A model generated the notes under the pieces. It did not search any database, was not told the DNA's origin, and worked only from the letters and a program-made list of their open reading frames with translations. This document shows positions 33,994-44,071 of a stretch of DNA of 64,000 bases, piece after piece. Origin of the DNA: Posidonia oceanica (Eukaryota > Streptophyta > Magnoliopsida > Alismatales > Posidoniaceae); the NCBI GenBank assembly GCA_037176725.1, contig JAZBRS010000050.1, positions 18,184,001 through 18,248,000 on the forward strand. The letters are read 5' to 3'. Made by a program: the position numbers and the translations under genes. Position 1 is the first letter of the stretch. Every line of letters begins with the position of its first letter.

Positions 33994-35334
33994 CTAGTCA
34001 ACTCGGGCCTTCTTCGGCTGCCTGGAGTCGGGGAATAGGGGGCCGCCTGGCTGGACTTCAGTGATTGGCCAGAGCTGTTGGACTTCGGCTTCATAATCAG
34101 GAGTGCATCCAGTACCTCTCACAGCTGCAATGTCTGTTGATTGGACCCCATGCTGCATCAGACTAGCAAGCTTCTTGGTTGGGGCAGTGGTGCTGAGAGG
34201 GTAAATCTGTAGAAGCTCGGGCGCTGTACTGTCAATGAAGGCGCCCTGCTGGAAGCCGAACTGGCGCATGACCCTGATTGGATGGTACTCTACGCCTGCT
34301 GTGAAGCCTGGAAGAATGATCAGCCGCGTGTCACGCGCGCTGAAGAAGATTGTGAATGGCTCTGCTGTAGAGGGAACGATGCGCCAGATCACAGCACCGT
34401 CAGTCAGTGCTGACAGCCTCTCGTACTCGTCTTTGACGCTCTTTTCTGCTCTGGTACGGGCGCTACTGCAGTAGGCTTCGAAAGCATGCACTTGAGGGCG
34501 CAGAAGGTCCATCTCTAAGTGCGCGGTCAGCCAGACTTGTATAAGTGCTCCGCAACCGTGGAAGTGGCGGCAGCGATGAGAAATGCGGTCCAGCCCGCGA
34601 TGGGTCTCTACCAAGACGACTGGTGCCAGGTTTATGTGCTGGGTCACCACAGCTAGTGCGATCTCTGCGACCTCGATGGCCACTGTCAGTCGGCCATGAG
34701 TAAAGATTAGTTCGCCTAGAAAGCGGATGACGAATCCTCGGAGCCACAGCTCATCTCCGAGGTTAGCACGCTTGTTCAAGATATCATCAAAGTATGCAAG
34801 GCGAAGCATAGGCTCTGGTCCACTGGTGCAGATTAGCTTCTGTTGGCAGTCTTGAGTGGAGAGCCCAGTCAGTTGGTTCAGGACCCGGAGATATCCGTCG
34901 CGCCTCATGAAAACAGGTGGCCCCAAGATCTTTGAAAAGCCGCATATCCGACGCACCTCTTCCAGTGTAGGTGTCAGCTCAGTTTTGTTGAAGCGGAAGA
35001 CATGATGCGCCGGCTTCCAGAATCTCGCGGCGGCACACAGAAGGTGACGGCTGACCTCCACATCAGCAGCCTTTAGCAGCTTGGTTGGTATGCCCCACAG
35101 GCGCAACTTTTCACAGTCTTGTAGAGTGAGCCTGCTGATCCACTCTCGCAGGGTTTCTGAGCAATGTGCGGGAGTCAGTAGAGTAGGAAAACCCATTATA
35201 CTGGTTGCAGAGGGACAGGCAGATAGCTGCAGAAACTTGAAAGTACCTGCTATCAATAAACAGTCAGATCTCGCAGGCATATAATCTTTGACAACAAGCA
35301 GAAGCTGAGACTGAAAATGTAGTTCCATATGCAT
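33994..35334 (-). CDS. extra ORF behind integrase, plant DUF7745 / mobile-domain-like protein
   Basis: 446 codons, intact. It lies between integrase and the 3' UTR on the sense strand, the place where many Tat elements carry an additional ORF. No catalytic motif is recognised. The pattern fits a plant retrotransposon-associated family that I recall as DUF7745, related to the plant mobile domain: ARFWKPxxxxFRFNKTELTPTLEEVRRICG at about residues 103-132, an FGELIFxHGRL-like stretch near 206-215, and IQVWLTAHLE near 265-274. The annotated start may be too early; Met47 (35196) begins a more family-like sequence. Basic residues end the protein (KKARVD). Function unknown; captured from the host or encoding a targeting/anti-silencing factor are only guesses. 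It could also be spliced to an upstream exon. Confidence 0.75.
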   Translation of the reverse strand: MHMELHFQSQLLLVVKDYMPARSDCLLIAGTFKFLQLSACPSATSIMGFPTLLTPAHCSETLREWISRLTLQDCEKLRLWGIPTKLLKAADVEVSRHLLCAAARFWKPAHHVFRFNKTELTPTLEEVRRICGFSKILGPPVFMRRDGYLRVLNQLTGLSTQDCQQKLICTSGPEPMLRLAYFDDILNKRANLGDELWLRGFVIRFLGELIFTHGRLTVAIEVAEIALAVVTQHINLAPVVLVETHRGLDRISHRCRHFHGCGALIQVWLTAHLEMDLLRPQVHAFEAYCSSARTRAEKSVKDEYERLSALTDGAVIWRIVPSTAEPFTIFFSARDTRLIILPGFTAGVEYHPIRVMRQFGFQQGAFIDSTAPELLQIYPLSTTAPTKKLASLMQHGVQSTDIAAVRGTGCTPDYEAEVQQLWPITEVQPGGPLFPDSRQPKKARVD

Positions 35335-36698
35335 TCAGCAGTTGATAACAGAACATAGCAATTGAGCACTAATAAGCAAGGGGATTCTGCAGCAGACCGG
35401 CGAATGCGGGGGCAAGGGCCGGCAGGTGATCTGGACCGGCACAGCTTGAGTGTCGTCGATGCGCTCTGCTGGGGAGGAGTACTGTCTTAGGGCCAAAGCG
35501 CGTTGCAGAGCGGGAGAGATTGATGGAAGAGGAAAGGAATGAAAGAGGATGCATGTATGCATGATGCAGGTGATATGCTTATTGGATGAATAAGTATGTT
35601 TGAATGGATGGGTATGCTTGAATGGATGGATATGCTTGGGTGGATGCTTGAGTGCCCTCAGCGTACGGAGTGCTTTGGTGCCTACTGCAGAGGAAGGGAG
35701 CGGTCCTTGACTCACTGGGTCCTACTCAGACTCTCGGCTTATTGGTGGCGCTCCGGAACAGGTTGTTGGCATTATACAGGTGGTGATGTGGTGAGGACAG
35801 GCTACTGGCTGCACTCTCAGGACCTACACCTATTCTTTCAGCTCTCTCTTTTTTTTTTGAAAGGTTTCTCCCTCATAGGTATGCAGTCTTTCTCTGCCCC
35901 TAGCTAGGAGAAGGTATGTGTTTGCTCTTGGGAGGATGTGGTAGACCCCTTTTTCAGGCTTGGCATGCTGGGGATCTCTAGTAAAGTGTGGGGGATAACG
36001 GTGCCTGTGTTTTTTGGGCTACCTTTGCCCTTTTTCTTCTTCTTTTTTTTGTTTTGCTTGCTTTTCTCCTTTTTTCTTTTTGTTTTTGTTCTATCTCTTT
36101 TTTTCTTTTTCTTTTTTTTTTTTTTTTTTTGCTTGATCTCTTTTTTTCTTCTCTTTTTTTTTTTTTTTAGGCTTTTGCTATCCCCATTCTGGTGGCAAAA
36201 GAAGGGTGCTTGAATTGTAATGGATTTTAGGCTTTGGGTCTGCTGTGTGATGGGTAGAAGGAGCAGGGTTAGACTGCACACCCCTATCTCTAGGGCCGGC
36301 TTCTGTCTTCGTCTTCTGTTCCTTGGAGGTGCCCAAACCTAGATGTCTATTCTCACTTTTTCCAAGCTCACAACCTAACATTTTTTCTCCCTCAGAGGTG
36401 TATGTCCTTGCGAGATTAGGCGGTTCGCCTGTCCTTATTGGTGGTGGCTCCCTCACTTGCTAAGACATCTAAGTAGTGCCAGCTGAGGCAGGGTGACTCT
36501 TTCCAGAGCAGGCAAGCACTTCCGATTGTCATCACCGGGCAGAAGATGCGATGTTTGAGAGGATGACGGTGATAATTTGAAAAGAAAGAAATGCAAGAGT
36601 TGAAAGGGTGATGATGATGATTCGAAGAGAAGGAATGCAAGAAGGCGAGAATGTGAGTGCAGGTGGAAGAAGGGCATCTGCAACGGGGCCGCTTTCAG
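35335..36698 (-). other. non-coding spacer between integrase and extra ORF
   Basis: No supportable ORF. It contains very long A-tracts on the sense strand (T-tracts on +, about 36030-36170 and 35848-35858) and GGATGGGTATGCTTGAATG-like short repeats near 35580-35650. The poly-lysine-like frame across the A-tracts is compositional. The spacer could hold a promoter or intron for the extra ORF, but I see no decisive signal. Confidence 0.6.
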
Positions 36699-38465
36699 CT
36701 ACTGATAGTACTTTTTCAGATAGCAGAGGTTGACGGGCTCAAACTGCTCGACCCGGTCCATATCCTCAAGAGTTACAGCGCCTCCCGAAAAGATCCGCTT
36801 GACCACAAAGGGGCCACGCCAATTGGGTTGGAATTTCCCTCGACCGTCAGGCAGATGAATGGCGCGCAAGACAAGGTCCCCTGGCTGGAAACTTCTGGGC
36901 TGGACCTTCTTCAAGAATGCTCTGGCCATCCGCTTCTGATAGCAGCGAGCGTTGTGCATGGCTTGCAATCTGCGCTCATCAATCAGGTTCAGTTGGACGC
37001 AGCGGTCTTCGACCCATTCTGCTCCTTCCAACTCAGCTTCCTGCAGGATCCGCAGAGAGGGGATCTCCACTTCAACAGGTAACACCGCTTCCATGCCGTA
37101 CACCAGAGAGTACGGGGTGGCTCCTGTAGAGGTCCGGATTGATGTCCTGTACGCCCAGAGCGCGTACGGGAGCTTGTCGTGCCAATCCTTGTGGATTTCT
37201 GCCATTTTCTTCAGGATCTTGACAATGTTCTTGTTTGCAGACTCCACTGCTCCGTTCATCTGAGGCCGATAGGGCGAGGATCGATGGTGCTTGATCTTGA
37301 GACTTTGCAGGTATTCTTCGATCCTTTTGGCGATGAAGTTTGAGCCATTATCAGAGATGACAGAGTGCGGGACCCCATATCGGGCAACAATATTGTTTCT
37401 GATAAATTTTTCTGTTGCCACAGCGGTGACTGTCTTGTAAGAGGCTGCTTCCACCCACTTGGTAAAGTAATCGATCGCTACTAGAATGTAACGATGACCA
37501 TTTGAAGCAGCAGGGTGGATGGCGCCAATGACATCGATCCCCCAGATGGAGAAAGGCCATGGCAAAGACATGTTGTGCAGCTGATGTGGAGGGGCCTTGA
37601 TGAAGTTACCATGGATTTGACAGTTGTGGCATCTACGCACGAACCGGCAGCAGTCGGCTTCCATGGTCTGCCAGAAATAACCTTGCAGCATAATCTTCTT
37701 GGCCAGGAGGACGCCGTTCATGTGCGGGCCACAGGTCCCTGCATGCACTTGAAGCATTAGCGTGTCAGCCTCCGATTTGTTCAGGCAGCGCAGTAGCATC
37801 TGATTGTATGACCTTCTGTACAGCTGCCCAGCCCCTAACACATACTTTGACGCCAGACGCGCCAAAGTCCTCTTGTCTATTGCCGTGGTATCAGGAGGAA
37901 AGCTACCAGACTCCAGGAAGGATTTTATGTCTTGATACCAGGGCTGCCCCTCTGCGGGATCCGCTTCCTCTATGCTCATGCAGTATGCAGGCTGTTCAAT
38001 GCGAGTGACTGATACATCCACAGTGCTGTCTTCTGAAATGGTGAGCCAGGATGCCAGAGTTGCTAGTGCGTCTGCATACGCGTTCTTCGCTCTGTTCAGG
38101 TACGTAAAGCGGATGCTCTTGAATTCTTCCATCAGCCTTAGCAGGTGTTCGTGATACGGCACAAGCTTGGGATCTTTTGTCTTCCAATCGCCGTTCACTT
38201 GAGAAATCACTAGCATGGCATCGCCATGCACATGCAGCTTCTGCGCCTCATGTTCGAGGGCGACTTTCAACCCCAGGATGCATGCTTCGTACTCTGCTTT
38301 GTTGTTTGTGCAGGTGAAAGTCAACTTCCTTGCGAAAGGAGTCATCTGTCCTTGGGGCGTGGTCAGCACTGCGCCTACGCCTCGGCCCTTCTTGTTGACT
38401 GCGCCATCAAAGTAAAGCTGCCATTCCTCTGCTTCTCCAGGATCTTTCTGCTCAGAGTCCTCCAT
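36699..38465 (-). CDS. pol: archaeal-like RNase H and integrase part of pol (Tat type)
   Basis: 588 codons, open. Residues about 15-140 form a second, archaeal-like RNase H with D19 (YFDGA), E58 (NNKAEYEA), D82 (HGDAM) and D132 (YADALA). Integrase follows: zinc finger H241-x6-H248 with C279-x2-C282, then catalytic core D311 (WGIDVIG), D372 (SDNGSNF) and E408 (AVESANK), the D,D(35)E pattern. The C-terminal part (GPFVVKRIFSGGAV near 551-564) ends without a chromodomain, as expected for Tat. In the element the frame follows RT/RNase H after a single in-frame TAG, and the listed Met is just the first after that stop. Role: removal of the RNA strand during reverse transcription and insertion of the cDNA. 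Confidence 0.95.
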   Translation of the reverse strand: MEDSEQKDPGEAEEWQLYFDGAVNKKGRGVGAVLTTPQGQMTPFARKLTFTCTNNKAEYEACILGLKVALEHEAQKLHVHGDAMLVISQVNGDWKTKDPKLVPYHEHLLRLMEEFKSIRFTYLNRAKNAYADALATLASWLTISEDSTVDVSVTRIEQPAYCMSIEEADPAEGQPWYQDIKSFLESGSFPPDTTAIDKRTLARLASKYVLGAGQLYRRSYNQMLLRCLNKSEADTLMLQVHAGTCGPHMNGVLLAKKIMLQGYFWQTMEADCCRFVRRCHNCQIHGNFIKAPPHQLHNMSLPWPFSIWGIDVIGAIHPAASNGHRYILVAIDYFTKWVEAASYKTVTAVATEKFIRNNIVARYGVPHSVISDNGSNFIAKRIEEYLQSLKIKHHRSSPYRPQMNGAVESANKNIVKILKKMAEIHKDWHDKLPYALWAYRTSIRTSTGATPYSLVYGMEAVLPVEVEIPSLRILQEAELEGAEWVEDRCVQLNLIDERRLQAMHNARCYQKRMARAFLKKVQPRSFQPGDLVLRAIHLPDGRGKFQPNWRGPFVVKRIFSGGAVTLEDMDRVEQFEPVNLCYLKKYYQ

Positions 38466-38498
38466 TGCAAAGAGAATGTCTTCATTAGGAAATTGCGT

Positions 38499-40196
38499 CT
38501 AGAGGGGCTGATATTCAGGCAGAGGGAGGTCAGCAAGATGGTCTGCCATTGCTTGACCCTTCATGGATTTCTGTGTGACAAAGGTGATGTCGTACTGGGA
38601 CAATAACACCTGCCACTTGGCACATCTGCCCACCATGGCCGGCTTCTGAAAGAGGAATTTGATGGGATCATGCCGGCATAAGAGCTGCACTGGGTAGGCC
38701 ATCAAGTAGTGTCTCAGCTTCTGTGCAGCCCAGACAAGTGACAGGCAAGTCTTCTCTAGTGTTGTGTACCTGGCTTCACATTCATTAAACTTCTTGCTCA
38801 GGTAGTAGATGGCGCACTCCTTTCTACCAGTTTCGTCATGTTGGCCCAAGACGGCGCCCATGGAATGCTGCGTGGTAGAAAGGTAGAGAAGTAAGGGTCT
38901 CCCTGGCGTAGGCGGGACCAGGACAGGAGGCTTGATCAACAGCTGCTTGATCTTGGCAAATGCAGCCTGACACTCCTCGCTCCAGTGAATCTGCGCATTC
39001 TTCTTTAAGAGCTTGAATATGGGTTCACAGATGGGCGTAAGCTGTGCAATGAAGTGACTGATATATTGTAAACGCCCAAGCAGACTTCTGACTTCTTTTT
39101 CAGTCCTGGGGGGTGGCATGTCCACGATGGCTTGTGCTTTCAACGGGTCCACTTCAATCCCCCTTTGGCTAACAATGTAGCCGAGCAATTTGCTAGAAGA
39201 TACCCCGAATACGCACTTCTTGGGATTCAAGCGCAGCTTGTACTTCCGTAGACGGTCAAAGAGCTTTCTGAGACAGGCAAGATGATCCTCGGGCTCTTTG
39301 GTTTTGGCAATCATATCGTCTACATAGACCTCCACTTCTTGGTGCATGAGGTCGTGGAATAGCGCAGTCATAGCCCTCTGATAGGTTGCACCAGCATTCT
39401 TCAGGCCGAACGGCATGACTTGGTAGCAGAAGACTCCCCAAGGGGTGATGAATGAAGTCTTTTCCATGTCTTCTTCTGCCATCTTGATCTGATTGTATCC
39501 AGAGAAGCCGTCCATGAAGGAGAGCATTTTGTGGCCTGCTGTATTGTCGACTAGGACGTCAATGTGGGGCAATGGAAAGTCGTCCTTGGGACTCGCCTTG
39601 TTCAGGTCCCTGTAGTCGATGCAGATCCGGATTCGGCCATCTTTCTTGGGCACAGGTATAATGTTTGCCAGCCATTCAGGATAAAGAACGCCCTTCAGGA
39701 AGTTGACTCTAAGCTGCTTCATTATCTCTTCTTTGATCATGAGCAGCCACTGCGGTCGCCATCTTCTCAGCTTCTGCTTTACTGGCTTGGCATCTGGATT
39801 TAATGGCAGATTGTGCACCACTATCTCTATGTCAAGGCCGACCATATCTTCATAACTCCAGGCGAAGACATCTGCATATTCTTCCAGGAATGTGATGAAT
39901 TCAGCTCGAGCCTGGGAGGACAACTGGGCACTGATGCAAATTTCTCTGACTTCCTCAACTGTGCCAATGTTGACAACCTCCGTTTCTTCTTCAACATGGA
40001 GGTTGGGGCCTTCTGGGTCGTCGTCATAGGACCGGAACTCGGGCAAAGGTTTGTCGGTCTCATCCATGCCCGTATCATCCTCTTCTCCATAAGCAACAAG
40101 TTCTGAGAGGATCTCTTTCTCAAAGGAAGGGCTTGTGATGTCGAAAGAGTGCATGTGTTCCGCTGCTTGGCCCTGGTGACGCTTCAGGATGGTCAC
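38499..40196 (-). CDS. pol: reverse transcriptase and degenerate RNase H part of pol
   Basis: 565 codons. The RT spans about residues 145-345: KKDGRIRICIDYRDLNKA (184-201), catalytic D229 in SFMDGFSGYNQ, and YVDD at 291-294. A Ty3-type RNase H follows at about 430-550. At the position of the first catalytic Asp it has Ser440 (LYLST where active copies have L-x-x-D), so this domain is probably inactive, as known for dual-RNase-H Tat elements. The frame ends with TAG at 38499-38501 and continues in the same frame into archaeal-like RNase H. The same frame also extends upstream past the listed Met to a TAG at 40470-40472. No true start is expected, since RT is made as part of a polyprotein. Confidence 0.95.
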   Translation of the reverse strand: MTILKRHQGQAAEHMHSFDITSPSFEKEILSELVAYGEEDDTGMDETDKPLPEFRSYDDDPEGPNLHVEEETEVVNIGTVEEVREICISAQLSSQARAEFITFLEEYADVFAWSYEDMVGLDIEIVVHNLPLNPDAKPVKQKLRRWRPQWLLMIKEEIMKQLRVNFLKGVLYPEWLANIIPVPKKDGRIRICIDYRDLNKASPKDDFPLPHIDVLVDNTAGHKMLSFMDGFSGYNQIKMAEEDMEKTSFITPWGVFCYQVMPFGLKNAGATYQRAMTALFHDLMHQEVEVYVDDMIAKTKEPEDHLACLRKLFDRLRKYKLRLNPKKCVFGVSSSKLLGYIVSQRGIEVDPLKAQAIVDMPPPRTEKEVRSLLGRLQYISHFIAQLTPICEPIFKLLKKNAQIHWSEECQAAFAKIKQLLIKPPVLVPPTPGRPLLLYLSTTQHSMGAVLGQHDETGRKECAIYYLSKKFNECEARYTTLEKTCLSLVWAAQKLRHYLMAYPVQLLCRHDPIKFLFQKPAMVGRCAKWQVLLSQYDITFVTQKSMKGQAMADHLADLPLPEYQPL

Positions 40197-40469
40197 GCTT
40201 ACTCGAGTGTTCTTGTAGCCTCGGTGCGCGACCTCCGTCCCAGCGATTCTTTCTGCTGTTTGCTCTGGCCTGACTGACTCTACTGAGTGCTCTGTTGATT
40301 CTGCTGAGGGCTCAACTGACTCTGCTGCTGATACTACTGATTGCTCTGCCGACTGTGCTGCTGAGGCTGCTGAGGCATTCTGCTCTGCTGCTGCTGTATT
40401 TACTGCTGATGCTCCCCCCTCTGGGTCTTCTAGTGTGCTCGTGGAGGATACGCCGGACTGGCGGCTGAT

Positions 40470-41147
40470 CTAGTCACTGCCGCTTGATGCATTGCTCAGG
40501 TGAGGCATGGGTTGCACAAACCACCTAGACCCGCCTTCTGGTTGAAGAGTGATGAGCTCATCTGGTCTAGGGGAGTCCGGCACTACTGAGTCTTCTAGAA
40601 CCATGACAGAAGCATGGTCTTCTTGCAGAGGAGGATCCGTGACTACGGCTTTTCCTTTCCTTTCTGCAGCTTGATGGTCTGCCAGGTCTTCTGCTATTGA
40701 CTGGAGTTGTTCTTGATAAAGCAACTCTAAGTCGGACATCCAAGAATCGACCTGGGCTTCTATCGCCACTCCTTCTTCTTCGTCTGAGGGGGAGTCGACG
40801 TAGTAGGCGCCGGGGGCCTGCGGCACTGGCCCGGCTGCAAGATGGATCGCCGCCCTTGGAGTCTGCATGATCTGGTTCACGGGCGCGTCTGCTGATGGCA
40901 GTTCAGATGTAGAAGGCCCAAATAAACAGGTCAGCGGTGCTACTGATGAATAAGCTTCCAGGGTCACTGCTGGAGAGTAAGCAGGGGTGTTCTTTGGAGG
41001 GCTCAAGGGCCCGGATAATGTAGTGCTCAGTTGGCCTTTTGTATCGGGCCGTAACTGAGAGAGCGCAGCCTCTGACGCCATAGGGTCTTGCCATGAGAGC
41101 TGCTGCAGGTCGTCAGGAGAATGCGGAGCGGACTGCGCCAGCTGCAT
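40470..41147 (-). CDS. acidic linker between protease and RT in pol frame
   Basis: An open frame of 225 codons, in the same frame as RT, rich in Asp/Glu/Ser/Pro (SDEEEG near residue 123). It ends with TAG at 40470-40472, after which the frame is open again into RT. It overlaps the end of the protease frame (41027-41147) in a different register, so the protease-to-RT step needs a frameshift, a splice (Ogre elements have an intron in this interval) or a mutation. I cannot tell which. No domain is recognised. Confidence 0.6.
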   Translation of the reverse strand: MQLAQSAPHSPDDLQQLSWQDPMASEAALSQLRPDTKGQLSTTLSGPLSPPKNTPAYSPAVTLEAYSSVAPLTCLFGPSTSELPSADAPVNQIMQTPRAAIHLAAGPVPQAPGAYYVDSPSDEEEGVAIEAQVDSWMSDLELLYQEQLQSIAEDLADHQAAERKGKAVVTDPPLQEDHASVMVLEDSVVPDSPRPDELITLQPEGGSRWFVQPMPHLSNASSGSD

Positions 41148-43942
41148 TCCTGAAGTTGATGCTGAAGGAGCGGCTGGGCCACGCTGCTGACTGAGTTGAT
41201 AGACTGCCCCTCCAGAGACAGGGGCAGTGGCACTGATGTGTCTGTGACCGCTGGTAGCATACTTGGTTCTGCCAAGAGGAGTGTCTCTGTCTCCTGCACT
41301 GCTGCTGACTGTTCTTGGAGAACTGGTGTGGCTGCAAAAGGATGAGAACTTGCATCTGCCACAGGGCCTGCTGAACTGCCTGCTGTTTCTGCTAGAGGGG
41401 GAGCTAAATAAACTGACTGTGGGGCCTCTGCTCTGACCACTGTTTCTGCTGAGTTGATTGGGACTGCCTCTGTTGCATCAGACTGCTCCTCATCCGAGTA
41501 GTAGTCCTCAATACACACCCAATCCTCTGCCGGCGCTGTGGCTTGGTGGTCGGTTGATCCTAGAATTCCTGCACTGGTAAAGTTAGTGAGGTCTCTGGGA
41601 ATGGCTGGCGCACGATCTTTGAGCTGGAAGCAGTGATCTTCGTTGAGCTTTGGTTCGTAGCCAAGGCCTTCAGACTTTCTTCGCTCCACTGCTACGATCG
41701 GCTCCGCGATCCCTTGGCCGTGACGCCCGAGTGGCGTACCCTTTATGTAACCCCACCTGTGACATACATTCTCGACCATTCGAAATGGGTTGCTGTGAAC
41801 GGTCAAGGAGTTGACACGTTCAAGATCAGGAACGAAGTTAACTGGCTCACACCGGTTAACACGATAGAGGGCTTCAGAAGTCTCAGGGTCAAACGGGATA
41901 GATTGCGAAGACACGGGAGAGACTGCTTCAATCCGCTCCTTCTCAAAGTTCTCCGCCATGACGACAATGACATCGTCGCCGCGACGGTACTTTATCATTC
42001 GATGGAGGGTCGAAGGAAGGACCTGATGCTTGTGGAGCCAAGGGCGCCCAAGCAGAAGATTGAAGTTAGGTTTCAAGTCGACGACATAGAATTCCACGTC
42101 GAAGACGACCGGACCGATAGCCAGAGGGATAATCAGAATCCCTAGAGCGTCATGGTGAGTGTTGTCAAAAGCAGTCATTCCCTTCATGGCTGGCATGATA
42201 TCCTCGGCTTTGAATCCGAGCTTGGTTGCTGTACGCACGGGACAGACGTTAAGGCCTGACCCGTTATCAACCAGTGTTAGGGGAATGCGAAAGTTTTTGA
42301 ACTGCACTATGACGAATAGGGGCTGGTTGTGATTAATCCCTGCTGGAGGCAGCTCATCACTCGTGAAAGAGATGACCTGGGGCTCCGCGATTAACCCAAC
42401 CATGCTCTCCAAGGCAGAAGGCTCAATGGACTGGGACACACGAGCAGCCTGGAACACGCGAAGGAAAGCCTCGCGGTGCTCGACAGAAGTGTGGATCAAA
42501 TCCCAGATGGAGATGTCGGCTTTGACCTTCTTAAGCTGGGAGGTTAGGTCTGCTTTAGGTTGGCTTCTCCTAGCAGCTGGAGGGGTGATTCTAGCAGGTT
42601 CTAAAGGGGTAGTGGCAGGAAGCTGGGTTACTACAGGTTGGCTAGGGATTTGGCTAACTACAGGCTGGTCCGGGGTTGGATCTGCTAAGGGTTGGCTTGA
42701 GGGTGGGGGTATAACAGGTCCAGGGTGAGTCGGCCTAGTTGCCGGTGCTGGGGGCCTATAAACCCTCCCCGATCGCGTTACTTCTGCGCACATTTCTGTG
42801 GCGTAGCTGTAAGGGATGCGATGGGTGTCCAGGGTCAAATCAATGACGACTGAAGCATGTGCTGCGAGCACAGGAGGGGTTACAGGGGGACCTACAGGAT
42901 GTTGAGGTCTATCTAACGGGTATGATTGTTGGGGTGGGAAGGCTGGGGCAGGTTGAGGTCTGCCTAGAAGGTGTAGCTGAGGTCGCCCTAAAAGGTGAAT
43001 GGGAGAATTAGGCTGGGCTCTAGCTAAGAGGTGTACAGGGGATTGAGCCTGAGGGAGCACGGTGGGAGGCGCGAGAGGGCACTCCGGCCTGGCACGCGGT
43101 CGGATCAAATGGATTCCCGACTCGGAGCCGGCAACTGCCGCCAAATAGAGACTGACTGGGAAAGGCTCAGAGATGTCAGAGATAAGATCAGAGGGGTCCA
43201 CTACAGAAGTAGCAGGCCCAGAAGGAAAGACAGAGTGGACGCCTGAGGTTCCCGCCCCTCCCGGATAAGAGTGCTCCGGTAAAGGTTGGCGGACGACACC
43301 AGAATGCGAGGGAACAGTTGGAGATGCAGATGCATGAGTGTGTGCTTGAGTGGGTGCCTCGTGCGTGTCGATCACAATCGTTCCCGATTCGATCAAGTCC
43401 TGAATTGCATTCCGCAGGGAGAAGCAATTGTCCGTCGAATGCCCGACGCTTCGATGGAAATTGCAGAAGAGGTCCGGCCTGAACCAATGCGGCAGAGGGC
43501 TTGGCGGCGGACGAACCTCCGGGAACTTCAGGAGCGATGCCACCTTCGGCAAGATGACCGTGAGTGGTTCCACCAGTGGGGTGAAATTCCTCCTCTCAGC
43601 GGGTGGTCTTCTTTGCCTTGGGTGTGAGCCTTGCTGGACCGGTGCAACAGGATAGACTGGTCTAGCGGTGGTAGTGATGTGCGGTGTGTGCGGGTTCCTA
43701 GGTGCAGGAGCGTACACCATCTGAGCTGGGGCAGGCCGAGACGGCAAGCGAACAGGTACAACAGGAGAATCGACGAATGCAACAGCGGGTTTCGACGAGT
43801 CCTTCCTCTTCGGGCGGTTGTTGCTGCTGCCGCTGTTGTTGTTGTTGAAGGTGCTGCTGTTGGCACTGTTGCTGCTTATCACTGCCTGCTTAGCGAACGC
43901 AGAGAGAGCTGGGAAGTTGCCACTCCGCAAAGAACTCTCCAC
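41027..43942 (-). CDS. gag-pro: gag C-terminal part and aspartic protease
   Basis: 971 codons, open. Residues 1-20 match the capsid end of other Tat gags here. A knuckle-like motif C160-x2-H163-x4-H168-x4-C173 follows. A long Pro-rich linker with LLGRPQ repeats (about 280-335) leads to the protease: LVDNGSGLNV at 557-566 (D559 in the place of the catalytic Asp) and LLGRPWLH at 630-637. A G-patch-like stretch (GYIKGTPLGRHGQGI...GLGY) lies at about 731-762. The first Met is not the start of gag: the same frame extends upstream to the TAG at 44072-44074. The frame closes at 41027 out of register with RT. Confidence 0.9.
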   Translation of the reverse strand: MESSLRSGNFPALSAFAKQAVISSNSANSSTFNNNNSGSSNNRPKRKDSSKPAVAFVDSPVVPVRLPSRPAPAQMVYAPAPRNPHTPHITTTARPVYPVAPVQQGSHPRQRRPPAERRNFTPLVEPLTVILPKVASLLKFPEVRPPPSPLPHWFRPDLFCNFHRSVGHSTDNCFSLRNAIQDLIESGTIVIDTHEAPTQAHTHASASPTVPSHSGVVRQPLPEHSYPGGAGTSGVHSVFPSGPATSVVDPSDLISDISEPFPVSLYLAAVAGSESGIHLIRPRARPECPLAPPTVLPQAQSPVHLLARAQPNSPIHLLGRPQLHLLGRPQPAPAFPPQQSYPLDRPQHPVGPPVTPPVLAAHASVVIDLTLDTHRIPYSYATEMCAEVTRSGRVYRPPAPATRPTHPGPVIPPPSSQPLADPTPDQPVVSQIPSQPVVTQLPATTPLEPARITPPAARRSQPKADLTSQLKKVKADISIWDLIHTSVEHREAFLRVFQAARVSQSIEPSALESMVGLIAEPQVISFTSDELPPAGINHNQPLFVIVQFKNFRIPLTLVDNGSGLNVCPVRTATKLGFKAEDIMPAMKGMTAFDNTHHDALGILIIPLAIGPVVFDVEFYVVDLKPNFNLLLGRPWLHKHQVLPSTLHRMIKYRRGDDVIVVMAENFEKERIEAVSPVSSQSIPFDPETSEALYRVNRCEPVNFVPDLERVNSLTVHSNPFRMVENVCHRWGYIKGTPLGRHGQGIAEPIVAVERRKSEGLGYEPKLNEDHCFQLKDRAPAIPRDLTNFTSAGILGSTDHQATAPAEDWVCIEDYYSDEEQSDATEAVPINSAETVVRAEAPQSVYLAPPLAETAGSSAGPVADASSHPFAATPVLQEQSAAVQETETLLLAEPSMLPAVTDTSVPLPLSLEGQSINSVSSVAQPLLQHQLQECSWRSPLRILLTTCSSSHGKTLWRQRLRSLSYGPIQKAN

Positions 43943-44071
43943 GCACGCTCCAGCTCTGATGAGTGCCGCAAAAGTAGTGACTGGTTGAATGCTAAGCAGA
44001 GCTCCGAGAGACGGCTGCGCCCCTTTGATAATGATCTCGATAGACTCCTCATCAGAGGGTCTATCTCGAAC

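Noticed and set aside
35904..36281. Lys-rich 125-codon frame on the - strand
   Set aside because: It is produced by the long A-tracts between integrase and the extra ORF.
36699..36830. Integrase chromodomain
   Set aside because: The C-terminus ends soon after the GPFVVKRI segment with no chromodomain-like aromatic motif, consistent with Tat and not with chromoviruses.
36699..40196. Endogenous plant pararetrovirus
   Set aside because: Integrase with D,D(35)E, LTRs, PBS/PPT and target duplications are present and no movement or capsid gene of a pararetrovirus is seen. It is a Ty3 Tat retrotransposon.
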